The position numbers and the translations under genes were made by a program. A stretch of DNA of 58,156 nt. Origin: Streptomyces sparsogenes. Lineage in GTDB: Bacteria > Actinomycetota > Actinomycetes > Streptomycetales > Streptomycetaceae. Of the stretch, positions 19,031-25,279 are shown in pieces; positions within the stretch are counted from its first letter, which is position 1; each line of letters opens with the position of its first letter. Under the pieces are notes generated by a model, which worked only from the letters and a program-made list of their open reading frames with translations, searched no databases and was not told where the DNA came from. The stretch covers positions 1-58,156 of the forward strand of contig NZ_MAXF01000141.1 in the NCBI RefSeq assembly GCF_001704635.1. Direction: 5' to 3'.

Positions 19031-20245
19031 GTGACAGCGGAGGTCATCACGGTGCCTGAGGGCAAACTGCCCCCGGCGATCACCGACGAGCACACCCGGC
19101 GGTGGCTGAGCGGCGGGGGCCTGCCGGGCGGCGGCGATCTGATGCGCTTCCGCCCGCTGGCCGAGGGCCCGCCGGTGCCGGTCCCGCGGCTGCTCGCCGA
19201 CTCCGCCGACCCGGCCCAGCTCGACCCGCACATCAGCGGCCTGCTGGCCATCGGCCACCTCCTCGTCGAAGGCGAGGAGGCCGATGTCGTCGTGCTGGAC
19301 GGGGCCACCGGTCGCGTCTCCAGCATGCTGCTCTTCGAGGAGGACCCCGGCCTGCTCGAGGTCCTTCCCCTGGCGCCGTCCGTGGAGGCCCTCGCGCGCT
19401 TCCTCGACGCGGCGGCCGACCTGGCCGGGCTCCGCGGCCGGTTCGCCCACCTCGCCGGAGGCTACGGGACGCGGGCGGTGGCGGAGGCGTCCGCGCTGTA
19501 TCTGTCGGTCCTCGAAGCCGAGGACTGGGACGGCGGCTGGGGGAGCGCGGGCGACGTGGCGGAGTGGGACCACGCCCTCCCCGCGTTCTGGCGCACCGTC
19601 GCGCTCATACGGCCGTTCGCGCTGCTCGCGGGCCCGGGCGGCGGTCTGCGGCTCGATCTGCCCGAGGGGGTGCTGGAGGAGGAGTTCGGGGCCGAGGAGA
19701 TCGTGCGCTTCGACCCGGCCGAGCTGCCCGACACCCTCGTCCACGAGCCGACGCGGCGCTTCCTGGCCCGCACCGGGCTGCCCGAGGACGGCCTCATGTT
19801 CCGCCTGGACACCGAGGCGCCGACGCTGCCCACCCTCGCCCGGTGCCGCGAGGAGCACGAGCGGGGGGAGGCCTTCTACGGCTTCCCCGAGGACATGGCC
19901 GTGGCCCCCGAGCGGCTGCTGCGCCTGGGATACCTCGTCGAGGACACGGACGTCGTCATCGACGGGGACAGCGGCGCGATCCACGCCTGGAACATCCCCG
20001 ACGCCGCCCTGCGCCCGCTCAACGCCGACGTCTCCACGCTGGCCTTCACGGCCTGGGCGCTGCACCGCGAGCGCGCCATCGACGAGGAACACAAGCTGAC
20101 CGACGACATGTACCAGCCCCTGGCCGACACCATGACGGCCGTGCTGGCCTCGGTGGACCCGGTGGCCTGCCGGCCGACGGGCGAGCCGGACGACTGGCGC
20201 TACTGGCCGGAGGTCTTCCACGACGAGGCGGGCGGGGTGCTGTAG
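19031..20245 (+). CDS. Tandem SUKH-4 family immunity-like protein
   Basis: A 404-residue protein made of two SUKH-4-like units. The first runs from about residue 18 (TDEHTRRWLSGGGLPGGGDL) to 200; the second from about 237 (VHEPTRRFLARTGLPEDGLM) to 390. Each has a matching later block (ISGLLAIGHLLVEGEEADVV against LLRLGYLVEDTDVVIDGDSG). SUKH-superfamily proteins are immunity proteins against polymorphic nuclease or deaminase toxins, but in Streptomyces many are orphan and may bind other ligands. No toxin gene lies next to it. The GTG start at 19031 follows GGGGGAAG. The next gene, an amidase, begins about 100 nt downstream. Confidence 0.75.
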   Translation: MTAEVITVPEGKLPPAITDEHTRRWLSGGGLPGGGDLMRFRPLAEGPPVPVPRLLADSADPAQLDPHISGLLAIGHLLVEGEEADVVVLDGATGRVSSMLLFEEDPGLLEVLPLAPSVEALARFLDAAADLAGLRGRFAHLAGGYGTRAVAEASALYLSVLEAEDWDGGWGSAGDVAEWDHALPAFWRTVALIRPFALLAGPGGGLRLDLPEGVLEEEFGAEEIVRFDPAELPDTLVHEPTRRFLARTGLPEDGLMFRLDTEAPTLPTLARCREEHERGEAFYGFPEDMAVAPERLLRLGYLVEDTDVVIDGDSGAIHAWNIPDAALRPLNADVSTLAFTAWALHRERAIDEEHKLTDDMYQPLADTMTAVLASVDPVACRPTGEPDDWRYWPEVFHDEAGGVL

Positions 20246-20348
20246 CGGGGAGGTCCGCCGCGAAGCGACGCCCCTAGGCTGCACGGACCGCGGCATCGGC
20301 CGCATCGCGGCCCGAACCGCCGCGTCGAGCAAGGAGAGTGAGCCCCGC

Positions 20349-21785
20349 GTGCCCCACGACGACGACCTCTGCTTCCTGCCCGCCCTCGAACTCGCCGACC
20401 TCCTGCGCCGCCGCGAGGTGTCCGCGCGCGAGCTGCTGCGGGCCCACCTGGACCGGATCGAGCGGGTCAACCCCGCCGTCAACGCGATCGTCACCCTCGT
20501 CGCGGAGCGCGCGTTCGACGCCGCGAAGGCCGCCGACGAGCGACTCGCGGCCGGGGCCGGCCCGGGAGATGTCGGCCCCCTCCACGGGCTGCCGATCGCC
20601 CACAAGGACACCCACAACACCGCCGGCATCCGCACCAGTCACGGCTCGCGGCTCGCCGACGGCGTGCCCGACCAGGACGACCTGGTCATCGAGCGGATCA
20701 AGGCCGCCGGGGCGATCACCCTCGGCAAGACCAACGTGCCCGAGTTCGCCGCCGGTTCGCACACCTTCAACCCCATCTTCGGCGCCACCCACAACCCGTA
20801 CGACCTGGGCCGCAGCGCGGGCGGCAGCAGCGGCGGCGCGGCCGCCGCGCTGGCCTCCGGAATGGTGCCGCTCGCGGACGGCAGCGACACCGGCGGCTCG
20901 CTGCGCAACCCGGCCTCGTTCTGCAACGTCGTGGGCCTGCGCCCGTCGCCCGGCCGCGTCCCCACCTGGCCCACCGCGGCCGCCTGGAACACGCTGCCGG
21001 TCAAGGGCCCCATGGCCCGCACGGTCGGCGACGCGGCGCTGCTGCTGTCCGCCATGGCGGGCCCCGACCCGCGCTCGCCCATCGCCCTGGAGGAGCCGGG
21101 CGCCCGCTTCGCCCGCCCGCTCGACCACGATCCGCGCGGACTGCGGGTGGCCTGGTCGCCGGACCTGGGCGGGCTGGTCCCGGTCGAGCCGGCCGTGGCC
21201 CGCGCCGTCGAGTCGGCGGTCACGGTGTTCGAGGACCTGGGGTGCGTGGTGGAGGAGGCGTGCCCGGACCTGGCCGAGGGCGAGGAGGTGTTCCGTACGC
21301 TGCGCGCCTGGCTCTTCGAGATCTCCTTCGGCCCGCTGATGGACCGCTGTCCCGAGGACCACCCCGACGCGCTGAAGCGGACCATCCGGGAGAACACGGA
21401 GGAGGGCCGCCGGCTGACCGGGCCCGCCCTCGGCCGGGCCGAGGTGGCGCACGCCAGGCTCTTCCACCGGGTGCGCGAGTTCTTCGAGCGGTACGACGCG
21501 CTGCTGCTTCCGGTCAGCCAGGTGGTGCCGTTCGACGTCACCGCCGAATACCCGACCGAGGTGGCCGGAGTGCCCATGGAGGACTATCTGGACTGGATGC
21601 GCTCGGCCTATCTGATCTCCTCCACCGGCAGCCCCGCGCTGTCCGTACCGGCCGGGTTCACCCCCGAGGGGCTGCCGGTCGGCCTGCAGATCGTCGGCCC
21701 CCACCGGGCGGACTTCGCGGTCCTCCAGCTCGGCCACGCCTTCGAACAGGCCACCGGGCACTGGCGGCGGCGCCCGCCGCGCTGA
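20349..21785 (+). CDS. Amidase (amidase-signature family)
   Basis: A 478-residue amidase-signature enzyme that hydrolyses carboxamides. The catalytic Lys is in LHGLPIAHKDTHNTAGI, the cis-Ser in LADGSDTGGSLRNPASFCN, and the nucleophile region in GRSAGGSSGGAAAALASGM. The C-terminal FTPEGLPVGLQIVGPHR block is typical of AS-family enzymes. There is no GatC or GatB next to it and no signal peptide, so it is a stand-alone cytosolic amidase rather than GatA. A good ribosome site (AAGGAGAG) precedes the GTG at 20349. The natural substrate is unknown. Confidence 0.92.
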   Translation: MPHDDDLCFLPALELADLLRRREVSARELLRAHLDRIERVNPAVNAIVTLVAERAFDAAKAADERLAAGAGPGDVGPLHGLPIAHKDTHNTAGIRTSHGSRLADGVPDQDDLVIERIKAAGAITLGKTNVPEFAAGSHTFNPIFGATHNPYDLGRSAGGSSGGAAAALASGMVPLADGSDTGGSLRNPASFCNVVGLRPSPGRVPTWPTAAAWNTLPVKGPMARTVGDAALLLSAMAGPDPRSPIALEEPGARFARPLDHDPRGLRVAWSPDLGGLVPVEPAVARAVESAVTVFEDLGCVVEEACPDLAEGEEVFRTLRAWLFEISFGPLMDRCPEDHPDALKRTIRENTEEGRRLTGPALGRAEVAHARLFHRVREFFERYDALLLPVSQVVPFDVTAEYPTEVAGVPMEDYLDWMRSAYLISSTGSPALSVPAGFTPEGLPVGLQIVGPHRADFAVLQLGHAFEQATGHWRRRPPR

Positions 21786-21926
21786 GCCGCACGCCGCGCT
21801 GAGCCGCCCGCCCCGGAAACCGGCCGGCGGAAATCCGGGGGGCCGGTGACTGGCGGGCCGGCGGCGGGCAACCCGTGCCGAGCGCGGTCCCCGCGACGCG
21901 GACCGCCGACGGGACGGAGGTGAGCG

Positions 21927-22631
21927 ATGTCCACCACCGCGGGCGAGGCCCGGCCCGCCGCGCCCCCCGGCCTCCGGCTGCCGGGGATCGTGCTGGGCGT
22001 GGGCATGGGCGGGTTCGTCGACGGCATCCTGCTGCACCAGCTCCTGCAGTGGCACCACATGCTGACCAGCACAAACGACGACAACATCGGCGTGAAGTAC
22101 TACTCGGCCCACACCGTGTCCGGACTGCGGATGAACACCGTCTGGGACGGCGTCTTCCACACCGTGTGCTGGCTGGCGGTCCTCACCGGACTGGCCATCC
22201 TGTACGCCCGCGTCACCCACGACCGCCGCCGGGTGTGGACCTCACCCGTGCTGTGGGGCTGGATGCTGGTCGGCTGGGGGCTGTTCAACCTGGTCGAAGG
22301 GGTCCTGGACCACCACGTCCTCGGTATCCACCACGTGCGCGCCGGGCCCGGTCAGATCTGGTGGGACCTCGGCTTCCTCCTCCTCGGGGCGCTCCTGGTC
22401 GCCCTCGGCTCGCTGCTGCGCCGCCGGGGCCGCCCCCTGGACCCCGAACCCGCCGGCGCCCCGGCCGCCCCGGGACCCCCGGGTCGGCCAGGGCGGTCCG
22501 GGCCCCCGGGTCAGCCGGGTCGGCCGGGGCGGTCCGGGCCCCCGGGGCAGCCGGGCCGGCCGGGGCAGTCCGGGCCCCCGGGACCCCCGGGACGCCCGGG
22601 GCCTGCGGGGCAGACGCGAGGGCGCCCCTGA
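21927..22631 (+). CDS. DUF2243 membrane protein with collagen-like C-terminal tail
   Basis: A 234-residue protein. Residues 15-170 are a DUF2243 membrane domain with about four hydrophobic segments and conserved His (GFVDGILLHQLLQWHHML, TVWDGVFHTVCWLAVLTGLA, GLFNLVEGVLDHHVLGIHHV). The tail from about residue 183 is a perfect Gly-X-Y series of about 45 residues (GPPGRPGRSGPPGQP and similar), encoded by three 36-nt repeats. Collagen-like Gly-X-Y runs form triple helices when long enough; this one is short and Pro-rich. It is coupled to ctaG: the stop and the next ATG share one nucleotide (TGATG). The His-rich segments and partner suggest a role near copper or haem handling in respiration, which is inference. 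Confidence 0.85.
   Translation: MSTTAGEARPAAPPGLRLPGIVLGVGMGGFVDGILLHQLLQWHHMLTSTNDDNIGVKYYSAHTVSGLRMNTVWDGVFHTVCWLAVLTGLAILYARVTHDRRRVWTSPVLWGWMLVGWGLFNLVEGVLDHHVLGIHHVRAGPGQIWWDLGFLLLGALLVALGSLLRRRGRPLDPEPAGAPAAPGPPGRPGRSGPPGQPGRPGRSGPPGQPGRPGQSGPPGPPGRPGPAGQTRGRP
22482..22607 (+). repeat. 36-nt tandem repeat encoding Gly-X-Y tail
   Basis: Three nearly identical 36-nt units (22482-22517, 22518-22553, 22554-22589) plus a partial fourth encode the 12-residue unit GRPGRSGPPGQP. Most differences are third-position changes, and the amino-acid differences (P for Q, Q for R) occur in the third unit, suggesting recent duplication of the first two. Confidence 0.9.
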
Positions 22632-23467
22632 TGCCCGCCCACCATCCCGCCACCCACGAGCCGCACACGGGCGCCGAGGCGCTGGAGACGCTGCTGCCCG
22701 TGGCGGCGGTCCTGGTGCTCGCCTGCGGCTACCTCCTCCTCGCCCGCCGGGCCCGCTCCCACCACCCGGGCCGCCCCTGGGCGCGGTGGCGGACGGCGAG
22801 TTTCCTGGCCGGCTGCGCGCTGCTCGCCGTGGCCCTGCTGCCGCCCCTCGCTCCGTTCGCCCACGGCGACTTCCGCGGCCACATGGCCCAGCACCTGCTC
22901 ATCGGCATGTACGCCCCGCTCGCCCTGGTCCTCGGCGCGCCGGTCACCCTGCTGCTGCGCACCCTGCCCGCCCACCGGGCCCGGTGGGCGGCCGGTCTGC
23001 TGCGCAGCCGCCCCCTGCGGCTGCTCGCCCACCCGGCCACCGCGCTGGCGCTGAGCACCGGCGGCCTGGTCGTGCTCTACTGCACCCCGCTGTACGACGC
23101 CACCGCCCACCGGCCGCTCGCGCACGGGCTGCTGCACGCCCACTTCCTGCTCTCCGGCTACCTGTTCGCCTGGGCCGTCGCCGGGCCCGACCCCGGCCCG
23201 ACGCGCCCCGGGGTCCCCGTCCGGCTGGTGTTCCTCGGCGTCGCCGTCGCCGTCCACGCCACCTTGGCCCAGCTGATGTACGGCGGGTTCCTGGTCTCCG
23301 TGCACGCGCCGATCCCGCAGGTCCGGGGCGCGGCACAGCTCATGTACTACGGCGGCGACATCGCCGAACTCCTGCTCGCCGCGGCCCTCGTCGCCACCTG
23401 GCGCCCGGCCCGCCGGCGGCCCGGGGCGCGGGCGCCGGGCCCGTCCTACCGCGCGGCCGGGGCGTGA
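22631..23467 (+). CDS. ctaG: Cytochrome c oxidase assembly protein (caa3_CtaG family)
   Basis: A 278-residue polytopic membrane protein of the caa3_CtaG family, with about seven hydrophobic segments. Conserved His-bearing motifs are DFRGHMAQHLLIGMYAPLAL, HARWA-type loops, LLHAHFLLSGYLFAWAVAGP, HATLAQLMYGGF and AAQLMYYGGDIAEL. The family supports assembly or copper loading of caa3-type cytochrome oxidases. The ATG at 22631 overlaps the DUF2243 stop by one nucleotide. The 3' end overlaps the convergent GST-like gene by 22 nt, so there is no conventional intergenic terminator. Membrane location and operon pairing are clear; the copper role is from the family. Confidence 0.88.
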   Translation: MPAHHPATHEPHTGAEALETLLPVAAVLVLACGYLLLARRARSHHPGRPWARWRTASFLAGCALLAVALLPPLAPFAHGDFRGHMAQHLLIGMYAPLALVLGAPVTLLLRTLPAHRARWAAGLLRSRPLRLLAHPATALALSTGGLVVLYCTPLYDATAHRPLAHGLLHAHFLLSGYLFAWAVAGPDPGPTRPGVPVRLVFLGVAVAVHATLAQLMYGGFLVSVHAPIPQVRGAAQLMYYGGDIAELLLAAALVATWRPARRRPGARAPGPSYRAAGA

Positions 23468-24267
23468 TGTCCTCGGAAGGCCGGGTGGTCGCCCAGGCGG
23501 CGCACATAGGACCGGAGGCGGTCGTGCCGGGACACCAGGCGGGCGGCGTCGGCCGTCAGGCGGGGCCGGTCCACCGCGTCCAGGTGGACCAGCGCCACCC
23601 ACAGGTCCACGTCCGCGGCGGTCAGCTCGTCGCCCAGCGCGTACGGCCCCCCGGCCAGCCGGCCGTCGAGCTGGTCGAGCGCCCCGAGCAGCGTCTCCAG
23701 CGCCTCCGCCCGGCCCTGGGGCGCCCGGTCCGTGGCGGCACGCCGGGCGGCCTGGACGATCCGGGTGTCGATGAGTTCCCCGAGGGCGTCGATGTCCGCG
23801 GCGAGGGCCCGCGGGCGCAGCCGGGGAAGGCCGGCGCCTCCCTGGTCGCCCAGGTGGTCGGCGAGGTCGCGGAGGATGTCGGGCGTGTGGTTGCTGACGA
23901 CCCGCCCGCTCCACCTGTCGCACAGCGCGGGCACGGTCAGCGGGCCGTCGTAGCGGTGCCGGGTGGCTTCGTACGCGCCGCGCAGGCTCCCGGTGGCCGC
24001 GGGGGAGGGGAGGAAGACGGTGGTGACCGAGTCGCCCAGCCGGAGCAGGTCCAGGGTGAGGGAGACGCGCAGCGAGCGCGGACAGCCCCGGGAGAGGAAC
24101 ACCTGATAGCGGTGCGGCGCGGGATAGAAGCCGCCGGCGACATCGACGCCGATGCGGCTGCTGAAGTCGTCGGGGCGCGGGCGGGTGGCAATGAGGGGGC
24201 CGGCCTGGGCGGGCCAGCGGTCGAGCAGCGCCGCCGGGGCCGAAGCGCGCGGAATCGTCTCGGGCAT
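23446..24267 (-). CDS. Glutathione S-transferase C-terminal domain protein (Xi/GS-hydroquinone reductase-like)
   Basis: A 273-residue protein resembling the ECM4/YqjG (Xi-class, glutathionyl-hydroquinone reductase) family. The N-terminal thioredoxin-like half has YQVFLSRGCPRSLRVSLTLD, where the active Cys-Pro is kept but the usual CPWA or CPYC context is altered to CPRS, then LTVPALCDRWSGRVVSNHTP. The C-terminal helical half has LGALDQLDGRLAGGPYALGD and ELTAADVDLWVALVHLDAVD. Actinobacteria of this type use mycothiol rather than glutathione, so the thiol partner is uncertain. I chose the ATG at 24267; the frame is open upstream but has no homology. It overlaps the ctaG 3' end by 22 nt on the opposite strand. 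Confidence 0.78.
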   Translation of the reverse strand: MPETIPRASAPAALLDRWPAQAGPLIATRPRPDDFSSRIGVDVAGGFYPAPHRYQVFLSRGCPRSLRVSLTLDLLRLGDSVTTVFLPSPAATGSLRGAYEATRHRYDGPLTVPALCDRWSGRVVSNHTPDILRDLADHLGDQGGAGLPRLRPRALAADIDALGELIDTRIVQAARRAATDRAPQGRAEALETLLGALDQLDGRLAGGPYALGDELTAADVDLWVALVHLDAVDRPRLTADAARLVSRHDRLRSYVRRLGDHPAFRGHHAPAAR

Positions 24268-24741
24268 GGCTCTCCAAAAGCGTGATGGCGCCCCGGTGGC
24301 CGGTGCGGCGCCGGTGGCGGGATGGCCTGGAGGGAGCGGGGTGGCCTGGAGGGAGGAGGGCGGGAGGAAAGCCCGGCGTCCGGCCACATCCGGCCCCGGG
24401 CTCGGTGACCGCGCGCTCCGAAGAGCGCCGCCGACCGGTCTCCGTCGACCGGTCTCGGTCAGACGGCCGGACTGCCGGCGGTGCAGACGCGCAACAGGTC
24501 GATGTGCAGGCGCCGGGTCAGGGAGCGGGAGAAGGGCGGGAACGTCGGCCGCGGAAGCCGCCGGGCTTCCTCGTTTCCGCCGACAGTCGAGGGCATCTCC
24601 ACCGGTCCCATCATCGAGGCTCGCGAGGCGCGAAACCGTCGCCCACAGTGTCGTAGTGCCGCGCGAGGCCGTCAAGGAGTGAGGCCGGGCCTCTGAGAAG
24701 TGGCCGAGCGGCGGCGCAACCGTCCAGCATGCGACCGGCGG
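24268..24741. other. Non-coding gap with short repeats before the leader promoter
   Basis: No gene is supported here. It contains two copies of TGGCCTGGAGGGAG (24323-24336, 24342-24355), two copies of CGACCGGTCTC (24432-24456 region), and a GGAAGCC/GGCTTCC hairpin (24553-24570). It must hold the promoter of the minus-strand GST-like gene. Open frames across it look like composition-driven shadows. Confidence 0.5.
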
Positions 24742-24770
24742 TTGACGTGGCGAGCGATGTACTGCTGAAT
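24742..24770 (+). promoter_or_regulatory. Promoter for leaderless leader-peptide transcript
   Basis: TTGACG (24742-24747) and CTGAAT (24765-24770) are separated by exactly 17 nt. The ATG of the leader peptide begins 8 nt after the -10, at the position expected for the transcription start, so the RNA is probably leaderless. Confidence 0.65.
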
Positions 24771-24777
24771 GATTGCC

Positions 24778-24855
24778 ATGAACGCCGAGCAGCGTCTGGT
24801 CACGCGCGGCCACATCGACTTCGGTCGGGTGTGGTCCGCGGCGTGTTGCGCCTGA
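24778..24855 (+). CDS. Putative cysteine attenuation leader peptide, 25 codons
   Basis: A 25-residue peptide (MNAEQRLVTR then GHIDFGRVWSAACCA). The core HIDxxRVxSAxC matches the short actinobacterial leader peptides found upstream of sulfur, cysteine and sulfonate transport or assimilation genes. Two adjacent Cys codons (TGT TGC, 24844-24849) lie next to the stop. There is no ribosome site, but the promoter spacing indicates a leaderless message beginning at the ATG. In mycobacteria, leaderless upstream ORFs with Cys runs attenuate downstream genes when cysteine is plentiful; the same logic is inferred here. It is about 275 nt upstream of the next ORF start and 420 nt upstream of the transporter. 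Confidence 0.75.
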   Translation: MNAEQRLVTRGHIDFGRVWSAACCA

Positions 24856-25129
24856 CCCGGTAGCGGTCCGCCGTAGCGGTCCGCCTCCGCTCGTGACCGT
24901 CGCGGTCCGAGCCTTCCCCCCCGCGTCGCCCCCGTACGTGAGCTCCGCCCCGCGTGCGTGCCGCGCCGCCCTCCCGTACCCGCGCCGGGCCTGCCTCGTG
25001 GTGTCGGCGCGTCAGGGCCACTCCCGTGTTCCGCGCCGCCCCTGTGGCGCCGTCATGTCGCCCGGCGCCCAGGGCAGTCGCGGGCCGCCCGCGTGCGCTC
25101 CCCGTCCACCTCCCCGAAAGGCCATTCCC
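24856..25129. other. Leader region between Cys leader and transporter operon
   Basis: A 274-nt untranslated stretch. It begins with two direct copies of TAGCGGTCCGCC (24861-24872 and 24874-24885) right after the leader stop and ends with the ribosome site GAAAGG (25116-25121). It should hold the attenuating structure if the leader acts by attenuation. I could not fold it reliably by eye and see no clear T-tract terminator, so control of translation initiation is as likely as termination. Confidence 0.4.
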
Positions 25130-25279
25130 ATGCCCGTGGAACTCCTCGGCACCGCCGCCACCCCTGACGGATCCGGGACCACCTGCGCCACCCGTGCCGC
25201 CCGTGCCTCCCGCGCCGCTTGCGGCAAGGGCGACCGGGGCCGGACCGCCGTACGGGAACTGGCCCGGGAGCGCGGATGA
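25130..25279 (+). pseudogene. Truncated remnant of LLM-class flavin monooxygenase, coupled to next gene
   Basis: A 49-codon ORF with a good ribosome site (GAAAGG, 8 nt before the ATG) whose stop overlaps the next start (ATGA). Its first 18 residues (MPVELLGTAATPDGSGTT) closely resemble, from memory, the start of streptomycete LLM-class flavin-dependent alkanesulfonate-type monooxygenases (MPVEFLGIAATNDGSETT). The following residues do not continue that family, so most of the gene appears deleted, leaving start, ribosome site and a short out-of-family tail. It may now serve only to couple translation to the GNAT-permease gene. The remnant reading depends on remembered family sequence. Confidence 0.5.

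Noticed and set aside
23446..23467. Overlap of ctaG and the GST-like gene as evidence of a frameshift
   Set aside because: Both proteins have natural C-terminal ends for their families, so a genuine tail-to-tail overlap is more likely.
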